Assembly: GCF_003014595.1 (NCBI RefSeq)
Contig: NZ_PYGK01000002.1
Span: 331,555 to 395,554, forward strand
DNA: 64,000 nt
Source of the DNA: Chitinophaga ginsengisoli
Lineage (GTDB): Bacteria > Bacteroidota > Bacteroidia > Chitinophagales > Chitinophagaceae
Reading direction: 5' to 3'
Shown here: one piece after another, positions 43,097 through 52,583 of the stretch
How positions within the stretch are numbered: position 1 is the first letter of the stretch
Layout of the letters: every line of letters begins with the position of its first letter
The notes under the pieces: model-generated
Databases searched by the model: none
Seen by the model: the letters and a program-made list of their open reading frames with translations, nothing else
Told to the model about the DNA's origin: nothing
Position numbers and translations under genes: made by a program

Positions 43097-45304
43097 TTAC
43101 TCCATCGTTTTCCGGTAATAAGCCTGTACCGCCCGGATCTCTGCCCAGGTGGCTGTCTCTCCCAATCTGGCCTTTATCGGCGCCGAAGCAGTACTTCCCA
43201 GCTCTTTCACCACCGGCAATATGAGCGCGATCTTTTTCTCATCCATAAAGCGATTGAGCTGCAATTCATCGTTCGCTACACAATCTGCCAGGTGACTTTC
43301 TACAGTACTCACCGCCAGTCCTCGCTCCGTCGCGATCTCTTGCAGCGTTTTACCAGTGAGGAATAGTTCCAGTGTTCCTCTTCGGCTATCCCCCGCCTCA
43401 CGGGTCTTCTTCGCAGGTTTTTCCTTTGTTTTCTCCTCTTCCGGCGGCCGGCGTAAGGTTTCATAGTCCGGCAATCCCTCATTAAACTTCACATTGCCAT
43501 AGCTGGCGTCTGCGAAGAGCTGTAAGCGGCCCCACAGAAAATGCTCCAGTCCGGACAGCTGTAGTACGTATTTCTTTATCTTGGGAATATCTTTTACGAT
43601 ATCTCTTTCCCGGCGAACCGGCTGTATGAAAGATTCATATATCTCGTTGGTAAAATAGGCGACTGCCTTACCCACACGTTCGCTTAAAGTAATGACATTA
43701 CCCGTTTGCAATACTTCCTTCAGCAAAGGATCCAGCTGGTGCCTGAATTTCAATCCCACTTCGTGCAGCTGGGCCGCCCGTTGTTGTAAATTACGACTCA
43801 GCGTCACCGCGCTTTCCATCCCAACCATCTTTTTATCGCGCAACCAGGCAGCATGTAACTGTAACTCTGCAAGGATCTTTTCCGCACTGAAGAGCTTCAA
43901 CAACTGTTCAGCCCAGAAAACCATCTTCTCTCCTTCCAGCAACATTTCCAGTTCGTCTTCTTTATGAAAGCGCGAGGAGAACTCCAGCACCTGTTCATCT
44001 GTGCGGATCGCTCCCGGATGGATCCGTGAGTGTAATACCAATCCCTCCAGGGAAGTACAACGGCTTAATGCTACATATACCTGACCCGGTGCAAATGCAT
44101 TTCCTGCATCAATAATCGCCTTTTCAAAAGTAAGTCCCTGGCTTTTGTGTATAGTAATGGCCCATGCCAGGCGGATCGGGTATTGCGTGAAACTACCTAA
44201 TTCTTCCTCATCTACCGTTCCTTCCGTCTTGTTCCAGGAGTAGCGGATATTACGCCAGGTTTCTTTTTCCAGCACCAGTGTTTCCTCGCTGTTGGCAAGT
44301 ACTACAACGATCTTATCATCAGGCAGGACCTCTTTAACGGTAGCCAGCTTTCCATTGAAATAGCGTCGTGGCTCCGCCACATCATTTTTGATGAACATCA
44401 CCTGCGCCCCCTGTTTAATACGCAGGTCCATATCCGTCGGGAGCGCCTTGTCACTAAAGTCTCCTTTGATCTCTCCCGTGAATGTATGAATACCACCCGG
44501 CATAGCAGCCAGACGCGCATTATTTATCTCATCGGCCCGGCGATTATGAGTAGTGAGCACGATATACTGATCTCCATCGCCGGTGAAATGCGGTAAATAA
44601 CGCTGATTCAAGGCTTCCAGGTCATCCCAGTCCAATGTACTGTTGCGCACACCATTCAGCAGGTTAATGAATGTCGCTTCATTCTGCCTGTAGATCTTAT
44701 TCAACTCTATGAACAAGGGCGGCGCCTGTTGCATCACTCTCGCATGAAAAAAGAATACGCTTTCATAACAGCCTTTCAGCAACTGCCATTGTTCATCCGG
44801 CATAACTGGCGGCAACTGGAAAAGATCTCCAATGTATAATACCTGTACACCACCAAAAGGCAATAAAGGCTGGTTACGGAAGTGCCGGAGAATTGCGTCG
44901 ATCGCATCCAGAGTATCTGCGCGTACCATACTTACCTCATCGATGATCAGCAGCTCCATCTCACGCAGCAGCTCTTTTTTATCATGGTTGAAGCGGATAT
45001 TCCGGAACAGCGCATGTGCATCTGTTACCCCGTTATTTACACCGAAAAGATGCGCACCTGATGGTACATAAGGACCAAAAGGCAGCTGGAAGAAAGAGTG
45101 CATCGTCACTCCGCCCGCATTGATGGCAGCAACACCTGTAGGCGCTACCACAACTGTATTCTTGCTGGTATGCTGTCTGATATATTTCAGGAAAGTGGTT
45201 TTCCCGGTACCGGCTTTACCGGTCAGGAAGATATGGCGGTTGGTATGATTAATATAGTCTGCCGCCAGATGAAACATCCTGTTGTTACTATCCGGTTGTG
45301 ACAT
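43097..45304 (-). CDS. Pif1/RecD-like DNA helicase
   Basis: About 735 residues, counting from the ATG at 45304 (a TTG at 45307 is one codon up). The N-terminal two-thirds is a superfamily 1B helicase: Walker A GKAGTGKTTF (near 29), Walker B LLIIDEVSMV (near 115), motif around SLCG-free LFQLPPV, and the VALSRC motif near 425. The C-terminal part carries a winged helix-turn-helix seen in some Bacteroidota Pif1/RecD-type proteins (KTLQEIATERGLAVSTVESHL). It unwinds DNA with ATP in replication or repair. It stands alone, and its length is typical of the group. Confidence 0.85.
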   Translation of the reverse strand: MSQPDSNNRMFHLAADYINHTNRHIFLTGKAGTGKTTFLKYIRQHTSKNTVVVAPTGVAAINAGGVTMHSFFQLPFGPYVPSGAHLFGVNNGVTDAHALFRNIRFNHDKKELLREMELLIIDEVSMVRADTLDAIDAILRHFRNQPLLPFGGVQVLYIGDLFQLPPVMPDEQWQLLKGCYESVFFFHARVMQQAPPLFIELNKIYRQNEATFINLLNGVRNSTLDWDDLEALNQRYLPHFTGDGDQYIVLTTHNRRADEINNARLAAMPGGIHTFTGEIKGDFSDKALPTDMDLRIKQGAQVMFIKNDVAEPRRYFNGKLATVKEVLPDDKIVVVLANSEETLVLEKETWRNIRYSWNKTEGTVDEEELGSFTQYPIRLAWAITIHKSQGLTFEKAIIDAGNAFAPGQVYVALSRCTSLEGLVLHSRIHPGAIRTDEQVLEFSSRFHKEDELEMLLEGEKMVFWAEQLLKLFSAEKILAELQLHAAWLRDKKMVGMESAVTLSRNLQQRAAQLHEVGLKFRHQLDPLLKEVLQTGNVITLSERVGKAVAYFTNEIYESFIQPVRRERDIVKDIPKIKKYVLQLSGLEHFLWGRLQLFADASYGNVKFNEGLPDYETLRRPPEEEKTKEKPAKKTREAGDSRRGTLELFLTGKTLQEIATERGLAVSTVESHLADCVANDELQLNRFMDEKKIALILPVVKELGSTASAPIKARLGETATWAEIRAVQAYYRKTME

Positions 45305-45358
45305 CAAAAAAAAGTAAGATTAAAAAATGTAAACATCGAAATTAGATAAAAATCAGCA

Positions 45359-46249
45359 CTATTTGCTGACTGTTACACTCCATTCCGGCCCGCTTTTCAC
45401 ATGATGAGCAGCAGAGAAGTCGCCCATATTTACTGCAAATGATAAATTTAGCAGACTATTCAGATATGCCAGCTCCTTCCCTTCAGGAACAGCGGCAAAC
45501 GTGTTAGCAAATGGTACACCGCCACTGTATACCAGTTCATTTCCCTTATAGATACTTACCTTCAGCACATCGCCCGGCTGCACTTGCAGCTTGCTGAAAG
45601 TCTGCTGATCAATATTCGTCCAGATATTACCATATTGTACATCCAGTACGGGGACGTTTCCCTTTACGGTGTCATTGGCAAATACCGGCGATTGAAAAGC
45701 AATAGTTACTACAGATTCAGCCAATTTAGGCCCCACCTGCTGGAAGGTGATCTTTCCGGCGGCCAGCTTACCGGCGGTATAAGCATAAACATCTCTGCCA
45801 TGGAATGTATACGATGCACCGGAATTCTTTCTACGGTTCACCGCTTCATCAATCTCCCTGACCTCTGCTATGCCCATTTGCCTGGCTACAAGGGTAAGTG
45901 TGCCATTATCGGGCGTTACAAAGTAATGCCCCGTCTTTGTTTTCAGCACTACTGATTTGCGGGCAGAACCCACGCCCGGATCCACTACAGATACGAATAC
46001 GGTACCTGCAGGCCAGTATGGAGCAGTCTGCTGCAGGCGATAAGCGGCCTCCCAAATATTATATGCCGGTATTTCATGTGTCAGATCGAACATCGGTATA
46101 TCGGGAGACAGGCTATAAACTACGCCTTTCATCTCAGCTACGGCTCCATCTTTTAGTCCGAAGTCCGTCTGAAAGACCAATGCATGCCGCTGTGCAAAGG
46201 CAGAGAAGCAGATGAAGATCAAACAATGGAAAAGGAATGTACGTTTCAT
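45359..46249 (-). CDS. Exported SAM hydrolase (DUF62 family)
   Basis: A 296-residue protein of the S-adenosyl-L-methionine hydrolase/hydroxide adenosyltransferase family. A signal peptide ends FSAFAQ. Family features are QTDFGLKDGAVAEMKGV (residues about 28-45), THEIPAYN and VDPGVGSARKSV, with DNGTLTLV further on. The enzyme cuts SAM to adenosine and methionine. The clear signal peptide is notable since most described members act in the cytoplasm. An outer-compartment role, for example nucleoside salvage, is inferred only. It stands alone. Confidence 0.8.
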   Translation of the reverse strand: MKRTFLFHCLIFICFSAFAQRHALVFQTDFGLKDGAVAEMKGVVYSLSPDIPMFDLTHEIPAYNIWEAAYRLQQTAPYWPAGTVFVSVVDPGVGSARKSVVLKTKTGHYFVTPDNGTLTLVARQMGIAEVREIDEAVNRRKNSGASYTFHGRDVYAYTAGKLAAGKITFQQVGPKLAESVVTIAFQSPVFANDTVKGNVPVLDVQYGNIWTNIDQQTFSKLQVQPGDVLKVSIYKGNELVYSGGVPFANTFAAVPEGKELAYLNSLLNLSFAVNMGDFSAAHHVKSGPEWSVTVSK

Positions 46250-46367
46250 TTGCGCAAATTAGCGATTCTTCTACAATATTTGCTGAGTATGCCTGTTCAA
46301 ATTTGTACGGTATTTGGTGCAATGTATCTGAAAACGCTTCATCATTCAACCACCAATACTTAAACAC

Positions 46368-46703
46368 ATGAACGGTTATCATTTTTACAAGGATTGTATC
46401 GACAATTGTTTACGTTGCGCCGCTGTTTGTAACCACTGTGCCAGCGCCTGCACACAGGAGAAGGATGTTACCATGATGGCCCGCTGTATCAGATTGGATA
46501 TGGAATGTGCAGCCGCCTGTTATGCTGCTGCCCAATTAATGAGCCTGGGAAGCAGTTATGCGGTACAGCTCTGTTCCGTTTGTACCGACATGTGCGAAGC
46601 ATGTGCTGCTGAATGTGGTAAACACAGCAACAAACACTGCCAGGAATGTGCGGAGATATGTAAACAATGCGCTGATGCTTGTAGAAAAATGCTTGTTTCT
46701 TAA
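46368..46703 (+). CDS. Cys-rich four-helix copper-binding protein (DUF326 type)
   Basis: A 111-residue protein with 19 cysteines in CxxC and CxxxC patterns on four predicted helices (for example CIDNCLRCAAVC, MCEACAAECG and CKQCADACRK). It resembles the copper-storage Csp and DUF326 family, whose Cys residues inside a four-helix bundle bind Cu(I). It has no signal peptide, so it is probably cytoplasmic, like Csp3 types. The stop codon overlaps the next start (TAATG), which begins a frameshifted HD-domain remnant. Confidence 0.8.
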   Translation: MNGYHFYKDCIDNCLRCAAVCNHCASACTQEKDVTMMARCIRLDMECAAACYAAAQLMSLGSSYAVQLCSVCTDMCEACAAECGKHSNKHCQECAEICKQCADACRKMLVS

Positions 46704-46820
46704 TGGATATACTAGCTGATATCGAGGCATTTGCCCGTCAGGCCCATGGGGAAGCAGCAACGACAGTTCGCAGATGAACCTTATATCGGGCATCCCATCA
46801 GAGTCATGCAACTATCCGGA
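46703..46820 (+). pseudogene. Frameshifted HD-domain remnant
   Basis: From the ATG at 46703 the frame gives MDILADIEAFARQAHG, then breaks. A one-base shift at a run of four G at 46748-46751 continues as GKQQRQFADEPYIGHPIRV, which together look like the start of an HD-domain (p)ppGpp-hydrolase-like protein of the SpoT N-terminal type. The rest is missing; the sequence runs into the 3' end of the MacB-like gene. It is a truncated, frameshifted copy of a gene that once followed the copper-protein gene. A sequencing error could explain the shift but not the missing C-terminal part. Confidence 0.7.
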
Positions 46821-46831
46821 GAAGAATGCTT

Positions 46832-48052
46832 TTATTCATATCGCAACGCTTCTATAGGATCCAGCCTGGACGCCTTTTGCGCCGGATAATATCCGAAGAA
46901 AACGCCTGTCAGTGCACATACCATAAAAGACAATACAATAGAAGACTCCGACACCAATGTCGGCCAGTTCAGGAAATAGGTGATAAGCTGGGCTGAGGTA
47001 ATTCCTAACACCACGCCTATCAACCCGCCGGTGATACTGATCATAATCGCTTCTATCAGGAACTGCATCAGTATGTCTATCCCCCTCGCACCAATGGACA
47101 TACGCAGTCCGATTTCCCTTGTACGCTCTGTAACAGATACATACATGATATTCATGATGCCAATCCCTCCGATAATGAGAGAAATACCCGCAATAGCCGT
47201 CAATAGTATCGTCAGCAGGTTACTGGTGGAGCTCAAAGTATTGATCAGTTCTGCCATTGTCCTGACCTGGAAATCATTTTCATCAGCATCCCTCAGGCGG
47301 TGGGCTTTCCGCAGAATGGTTTCGATTTCTTTCGTAGCTGCGTCTGTAGCGGCTTCGCTTACCGCAGACACATAGAGCGTACGGAAATAAATAGTAGCCA
47401 GTATACGCTTCTGCACCGTAGTATAAGGCGCCAGGATCACATCGTCCTGATCCTGGCCGAAGGAACTCTGCCCTTTTGCAGCCAGCACACCTATCACCTG
47501 GAAAGGAATATTATTAAAGCGGATGATCTTCCCCACAGGACTCTCTCCATTGGGAAAGAGATTACTGACAACAGTCTGCCCCAACAGGCAGACCTTGGCC
47601 GAAGCCCTTACATCTTCGTCTGTAAACGGCACTCCATCCTGCAGGGTCCACTTACGGATATCCAGGTAAGCAGGACTCACCCCCTGTATACTGGTGGGCC
47701 AGTTGAATGCCCCGTTGATGGACTGTCCGCTGGAAGTAGCCGCCGGTGAAATAGCACTGATGTTCAACGCCTGTTTCTGTATCGCCTTTACATCTTCGAT
47801 GGTCAATGTCTGCACGCTGGCCCCTTCCAGCCTGGCGCCACCGGTTACGTTACTGGCGGGCAGGATAGTGATCATATTGGAACCCATGCTCGACAGCTGC
47901 GACTGGATGCTCTCCTTGGAGCCTTGTCCGATGGCCACCATGGCAATTACCGCCGCTACCCCGATGATGATGCCCAGCATGGTGAGAAAAGCCCTCAGTT
48001 TATTCCGCTGTAAGGCTTTCAACGCAATCCTTATGAGGTTGAGTATATTCAT
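46832..48052 (-). CDS. macB: MacB-type ABC efflux permease
   Basis: A 406-residue membrane subunit of the FtsX/MacB family. One helix is near residues 20-40 and three are in the C-terminal half, with a large outer domain between. Family features include MLGIIIGVAAVIAMVAIG at the start, GGIGIMNIMYVSVTERTREIGLRM and PAQKASRLDPIEALRYE at the end. With the ATPase, adaptor and TolC-like proteins it forms a tripartite system that moves its substrate, often a macrolide, peptide or lipid, across both membranes. The substrate is unknown. It is last in the four-gene operon, 2 bp after the ATPase. Confidence 0.9.
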   Translation of the reverse strand: MNILNLIRIALKALQRNKLRAFLTMLGIIIGVAAVIAMVAIGQGSKESIQSQLSSMGSNMITILPASNVTGGARLEGASVQTLTIEDVKAIQKQALNISAISPAATSSGQSINGAFNWPTSIQGVSPAYLDIRKWTLQDGVPFTDEDVRASAKVCLLGQTVVSNLFPNGESPVGKIIRFNNIPFQVIGVLAAKGQSSFGQDQDDVILAPYTTVQKRILATIYFRTLYVSAVSEAATDAATKEIETILRKAHRLRDADENDFQVRTMAELINTLSSTSNLLTILLTAIAGISLIIGGIGIMNIMYVSVTERTREIGLRMSIGARGIDILMQFLIEAIMISITGGLIGVVLGITSAQLITYFLNWPTLVSESSIVLSFMVCALTGVFFGYYPAQKASRLDPIEALRYE

Positions 48053-48054
48053 AA

Positions 48055-48804
48055 TCAGTAATCATCTGCTGGTGGCAATGTTGCCAACTCTTCTTTGGCG
48101 GAACGTACATTTTCATTGACGGTATCCTTTACCACCTTCCCGTCGCGCAACATTACCGTACGGCTGCTGAAGGCAGCTATATCCGGTTCATGAGTAACGA
48201 ATACGATTGTCTTTCCCTGTTCCCTGTTCAACTCCTGCATCAACGCCATGATCTCGTAGGAGGTACGTGTATCCAGGTTACCTGTCGCTTCATCTGCCAG
48301 TATCATTACCGGCTCATTAACCAGGGCCCGGGCAATGGCCACACGTTGCTGCTGACCTCCCGACAACTGGTTGGGTGTATGGCCCAGCCTTTCTCCCAGC
48401 TTCACTGCTTCCAGAGAGTGTATCGCTTTCTTCCTGCGTTGCTCGTGACTGATCTCCATGTTATATAGTAATGGGAGCTCCACATTTTCCAGTGCTGAAG
48501 TACGGGGTAACAGGTTATAGGCCTGGAATACAAACCCGATCTTCCTGTTGCGTAAACGTGCCAGTTCATTACGTGACAACTGCCCTATATTAAACCCGTC
48601 CAGCAGGTAGGTCCCATCCGTAGGCTTATCCAGGCACCCCAGTATATTCAGCAGGGTAGTTTTACCTGAGCCACTACTCCCCATAATGGTCACAAACTCA
48701 CCCGCAAACACGTCAAAGGAAACACCCTTTAGTGCCCGTACGGTCTCCGTGCCCATACGGAATTCCCGTTTGATGTTTTGTATTTCGAGGATCTTTTTGC
48801 TCAT
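48055..48804 (-). CDS. ABC transporter ATPase (MacB-type)
   Basis: A 249-residue nucleotide-binding subunit. Walker A is GSSGSGKTTLL (about 43-53), the signature motif is LSGGQQQRVAIARAL (about 145), Walker B is MILADEATGNLD, and a His loop follows in FVTHE. In MacB proper the ATPase is fused to the permease; here they are two genes, as in many LolCDE- and MacB-like systems. It overlaps the adaptor gene by 4 bp (ATGA), so translation is coupled. Confidence 0.9.
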   Translation of the reverse strand: MSKKILEIQNIKREFRMGTETVRALKGVSFDVFAGEFVTIMGSSGSGKTTLLNILGCLDKPTDGTYLLDGFNIGQLSRNELARLRNRKIGFVFQAYNLLPRTSALENVELPLLYNMEISHEQRRKKAIHSLEAVKLGERLGHTPNQLSGGQQQRVAIARALVNEPVMILADEATGNLDTRTSYEIMALMQELNREQGKTIVFVTHEPDIAAFSSRTVMLRDGKVVKDTVNENVRSAKEELATLPPADDY

Positions 48805-50054
48805 CGTCTTCTTCTTTGCGGCATGAAAGGACTGGCTTGTCCACCACTACCTGCAGCCTTCTTATCACTTACCTGCTGCATACCCGTTATTACGTCGTCA
48901 TCCGGAGAGAGTCCTGACAACACTTCTGCCCGGGTATTATCATTCAAACCGATCTCCACTTTTTTCTGCAGCAGGGTATCCCCTCTTTTCAACCATACGT
49001 AGTTTAATGCCTCTGCCATTTTCCCTTTTTCTGAGTTTACACGCCTGGTGGTATCCCTGCTACCACCGGTGACAGGCATTGACCGTTTATGGCGTTCCGA
49101 TTCAGGCGGCGCTATAGCTATGAGTGTAAATTTTTTAGACAATGCCGAATCAGGTCTGAACATCAGTGCTTTTGCAGGAATGAGCATCGCATGGTTCTTT
49201 TCGGCAGTATAGATCGTCACGGTTGCCGTCATACCCGGTTTGAGTTTCATGTCTTCATTGGATGCACTGATCATTGTGGTATAGGTCACCACATTGGCTG
49301 ACACTGAAGGCTTCAGCCGGATCTCCTGCACCTTTCCGGCAAATTCCTGGTCCAGGTAGGCGTCTACCGTAAATGATACCCGCTGACTATCCCTCACATT
49401 CCCTATATCAGCTTCGTCAACGTTTGCCTGTACCTGCATTTTAGTAATGTCCTTTGCCAATACAAAAAAGGTAGGCGTATTAAAACTGGCGGCCACTGTT
49501 TGTCCCACACTCACGTTTCTGTTCAGTACAACACCATCTATGGGGGAATAAATGTCAGCAAAAAACAGGTTCCGCTGAGCTGTCTTCAGAGATGCCTGCG
49601 CACTTTCTACACTGGCGACTGCCGCCTTATACAGGTAGTTCGTATTGTCGTAATCCGCACGACTGATAGCCCCGACCTTATAAAGTTGATCTTGTCGTTT
49701 AAACTGGGCTTCCTGGTATATCTGCTGACTTTGTGCATTCGCCAGCAAGCCTTTATTACGGTCTACTTCTGCCTGCAGCAATACCTTGTCCAGCTCCGCC
49801 AGCAATTCACCTTTTTTTACTTTGGAATTGAAATCTGCGTAAATGTATTTCAGTATTCCGGAGACCTGTGTACCTACCGCCACGGTATCCACGGGTTGTA
49901 CCGTACCCGTAGCTGTTACACTGGTAGAAATATGCCCGTAATCGGGTTTCTGTGTGCTGATCACTACAGGATTCTCTTTCTTACGGAAAAAGAAGTACCA
50001 GACTGCCACCAGTGCTACCAGCACTAATATTGTAATTACAATCTTCCTGTTCAT
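48801..50054 (-). CDS. macA: Periplasmic adaptor (MacA/HlyD type)
   Basis: A 417-residue membrane fusion protein. One N-terminal helix (residues about 5-22) is followed by the barrel-sandwich domain TVAVGTQVSGILKYIYADFN, a helical hairpin region (about 100-170, NKGLLANAQSQQIYQEAQF), and beta-barrel and membrane-proximal domains. It joins the inner-membrane permease to the TolC-like channel. The C-terminal 70 residues are rich in Arg, Ser and Gly (QASPFMPQRRRR), which is unusual. It is the second gene, 16 bp after the TolC-like gene. Confidence 0.9.
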   Translation of the reverse strand: MNRKIVITILVLVALVAVWYFFFRKKENPVVISTQKPDYGHISTSVTATGTVQPVDTVAVGTQVSGILKYIYADFNSKVKKGELLAELDKVLLQAEVDRNKGLLANAQSQQIYQEAQFKRQDQLYKVGAISRADYDNTNYLYKAAVASVESAQASLKTAQRNLFFADIYSPIDGVVLNRNVSVGQTVAASFNTPTFFVLAKDITKMQVQANVDEADIGNVRDSQRVSFTVDAYLDQEFAGKVQEIRLKPSVSANVVTYTTMISASNEDMKLKPGMTATVTIYTAEKNHAMLIPAKALMFRPDSALSKKFTLIAIAPPESERHKRSMPVTGGSRDTTRRVNSEKGKMAEALNYVWLKRGDTLLQKKVEIGLNDNTRAEVLSGLSPDDDVITGMQQVSDKKAAGSGGQASPFMPQRRRR

Positions 50055-50070
50055 CCGTTGTTATTTTATA

Positions 50071-51420
50071 CTATAATTTAACAGGTACTCCCCTGTAGAA
50101 GTCATATATCCTTACGTATAAAGCCGCGCTGTATTTTGCCTGGATGTATGCCTGCATGGACTGTACATAGAGGTTCTTCTGCTGTAATACTTCAACAGTA
50201 TTGGCTGCGCCGATCTTTAACTGCTCATTTGCAATGCGGTAACTTTCCTGCGTATAACGAAGCTGCTCCACTGCCGCATCATATTGACCCTGGGCATTCA
50301 GCACATTGATATATGCTCTTTCCACCTCCTGCGAGAGATTAATGCGGGTATTCTGTAATGTCAGTTCCGCCTGTCCGACACCGATCTTCGCCTTTTCCTC
50401 ATTCACGCGGTTCGCCCTCCGGCTGAAGATGGGGACAGATAAGGTTAACCCTACCTGTTGATAGAAGTTATTGTCCATCTGCTTCAGAAAGGTATTATAG
50501 TCCCCTTGTGCGTAACTTGTACCGATTCCCGCACCGGCCGTCAGCGCAGGCAGATATCCGGCCCTTGCCTTCTTCACGTCCAGCTCCGCCACCTGTACTC
50601 CCAGCTCACTGCTTTTCACTTCGGGGCGCATAGCCAGGGCCGTTTTCTGTGCTTCCAGCAATGGAGTAAGCAGGGCATATCCCATTAAAGTATCTGGTTC
50701 TACTATTTCGAAAGGCGTTTCTGTGGGCAACTGCAACAATTGTTTTAATACCAGCACATTCTGCCGGTGGGTATTCTGCGCAGTTACCAGTGTATACTTA
50801 TCATTAGCCAGCTGCGCCTTTATTTGTATAAGATCTTTCAATGCCACTGAACCTACATCATAAAAATGCTGCTGTTGCTGTACCTGGGCTGCTGATGTAG
50901 CCACTACATCTTTTACATATACGATATTCTCTTTCGCCAGCAGAATGTTCAGATACGCCTGTGTGATCTGAAGTGTAATATCGTTTTCCACCGTTGCCAG
51001 GTCCAGTCCCGCTACCTTCACCAGCAGGTCCTTCTGTTGGATATCATTTCTGAGGTAACCTCCATTATATAAGGTTACAGAAGAATTCAGCGAAGTATTT
51101 CCCGACACCCTGAAGCGCGACCGGAAATCGCCGGAAGCGGTATCTATTTCTTTACTATGTGTTAAAGAAGGTGAAATACTCGCGGAAAGGTTAGGTAGTA
51201 CAGCCGATTTTGATAACAGCAGGTCCTGTTCACTACTAAGGCGGTTTAGCCGATAGCTGTTGAGGGTAATATTATTAGCCTTTGCATAGTCGAGACAGGC
51301 CTGTAAGTCCCACTTCAACGGCAACTGCCCGGGTAATGTGGTACTATCCTGTGCATGTAAGGGATTTATCCTCAACATGAATATCAAAAATAGAACCCAA
51401 TGTATGTATCTGCTGACCAT
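50071..51420 (-). CDS. TolC-family outer membrane efflux protein
   Basis: A 449-residue protein with a signal peptide (end LHAQ) and two outer membrane efflux repeats of about 190 residues each. The typical start is LQACLDYAKANNITL. The repeats carry coiled-coil helices (for example AQLANDKYTLVTAQNTH) and the end QKNLYVQSMQAYIQAKYSAAL. Three copies form the channel through the outer membrane and periplasm. It is the first gene of the operon with adaptor, ATPase and permease. No substrate can be named. Confidence 0.9.
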   Translation of the reverse strand: MVSRYIHWVLFLIFMLRINPLHAQDSTTLPGQLPLKWDLQACLDYAKANNITLNSYRLNRLSSEQDLLLSKSAVLPNLSASISPSLTHSKEIDTASGDFRSRFRVSGNTSLNSSVTLYNGGYLRNDIQQKDLLVKVAGLDLATVENDITLQITQAYLNILLAKENIVYVKDVVATSAAQVQQQQHFYDVGSVALKDLIQIKAQLANDKYTLVTAQNTHRQNVLVLKQLLQLPTETPFEIVEPDTLMGYALLTPLLEAQKTALAMRPEVKSSELGVQVAELDVKKARAGYLPALTAGAGIGTSYAQGDYNTFLKQMDNNFYQQVGLTLSVPIFSRRANRVNEEKAKIGVGQAELTLQNTRINLSQEVERAYINVLNAQGQYDAAVEQLRYTQESYRIANEQLKIGAANTVEVLQQKNLYVQSMQAYIQAKYSAALYVRIYDFYRGVPVKL

Positions 51421-51686
51421 ATACTCGCTTTTATGGTAACCCGGTCCCTGATAAAGACTAAAAAGTATGCCATAGCGGACGTAACAGGATTAAAGATGCC
51501 TTAAAATCCATCAACGACCGTCTCCGCCCGATGACCAGACATATGGGCATATAAAGGCAAAAGCATTATAAATAACTGGAATTAAATAAACCTTCCGGGT
51601 GCTACAAACTATAATTATATAAAACTAAAAGACTGCTTTGGATATTCAATACTTTATTGGAATTAACTACATCGGACTTCCTGCGC
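51421..51686. other. Gap between efflux and TAC genes
   Basis: These 266 AT-rich bases lie downstream of the SecB-like gene and upstream of the TolC-like gene, both minus strand. No strong terminator or TAnnTTTG box was seen. Confidence 0.4.
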
Positions 51687-52139
51687 TTAATTCTTCCCTC
51701 CTTTTTGCCCTTTCTCTCTTTTAATATCTGCCGGATCAATAATCGGCAGTATCACTTTTCCTATCAGATCATTTCTCCCTCTTTCAGATAACAGGCCCCT
51801 TGTACTATTATAGGAAACATCGATCAGAAAATCCTCCAGTTCTTTATCAACATCAACTTCAGATTGCTTCTTACCCAGCCTAACTTTTTTCCATTCATTC
51901 ACTGCTGAAAATACGGCCACTGTTTCGATGTAACCCACAGGTGCCATACGTGAATTCCCCGCCCCCTTCACATATACCTCTGCCTTTATCACGACAGCAA
52001 TATTTTTCTGTTTGGCATTCACGTTAATAGACGCCAGCAGTTTCAATTCCCCACTGTATGTATTCTTTTCTTCCAGCGGATTATAAGCCTTATATTCTCT
52101 GATTTCAAGGGTTTCAATTATGATGTTGAATCTGGGCAT
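51687..52139 (-). CDS. SecB-like chaperone of a TAC module
   Basis: A 150-residue protein with a SecB-like pattern: beta strands FNIIIETLEIREYKAY and ELKLLASINV, KNIAVVIKAEVYV and VGYIETVAVF, then the signature-like end STRGLLSERG and KVILPIIDPADI (113-139) seen in SecB family members. SecB binds unfolded clients; in toxin-antitoxin-chaperone systems it instead protects the antitoxin. It is the third gene, 12 bp after the antitoxin-like gene. It is short and has no other SecB context such as secA. The fold call is from motif reading, not a search. Confidence 0.6.
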   Translation of the reverse strand: MPRFNIIIETLEIREYKAYNPLEEKNTYSGELKLLASINVNAKQKNIAVVIKAEVYVKGAGNSRMAPVGYIETVAVFSAVNEWKKVRLGKKQSEVDVDKELEDFLIDVSYNSTRGLLSERGRNDLIGKVILPIIDPADIKREKGQKGGKN

Positions 52140-52151
52140 ATCTGACGATTA

Positions 52152-52583
52152 CTAATTCCTGTTTAAAGTAAGTGGCACTGTTACCGTTCTGTTTCCAACC
52201 TCCCTGTATAAAGACCATTGCTGTGAAGTATCAGATAATCCTCCAGCAGACTTCAGCGGCTTTATTGGAATCACTGTAGCATCTGATTTCGCCAGACGGC
52301 CGTCTCCCTGCCTTACCGTCCGCTCTTTGGGTACGTAAATTAACTTTGCGTCCAATGCCATATTGATCTTGGCGATCGTATCGAAAGTAAAGTTGTGTGT
52401 ACCGCGCATCCACTTGCTGATCTCGGATTCTGACTTACCAAGCGCCTGTGCCAGATCTCTATGGCTCATTCCTTTCTTCTCAAGGATAGCATGGATACGA
52501 TCTGCGACTTCAAGACTCATGGCTGCCCTTTCCATGGCATGTGCCGGTAATGCGTTTAACGCATCTTCAAAAATTTTACTCAT
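52152..52583 (-). CDS. HigA-like antitoxin with C-terminal extension
   Basis: A 143-residue XRE-family DNA-binding protein. The helix-turn-helix lies at about residues 28-82 (HRDLAQALGKSESEISKWMRG and FDTIAKINMALD). Residues 85-143 form an extension with aromatic and hydrophobic residues (QQWSLYREVGNRTVTVPLTL) that plain HigA proteins lack. In mycobacterial TAC systems a similar extension (chaperone addiction region) makes the antitoxin unstable without its SecB-like partner. It overlaps the toxin gene by 8 bp, which fits coupled translation. It likely also represses the shared promoter. Confidence 0.75.
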   Translation of the reverse strand: MSKIFEDALNALPAHAMERAAMSLEVADRIHAILEKKGMSHRDLAQALGKSESEISKWMRGTHNFTFDTIAKINMALDAKLIYVPKERTVRQGDGRLAKSDATVIPIKPLKSAGGLSDTSQQWSLYREVGNRTVTVPLTLNRN

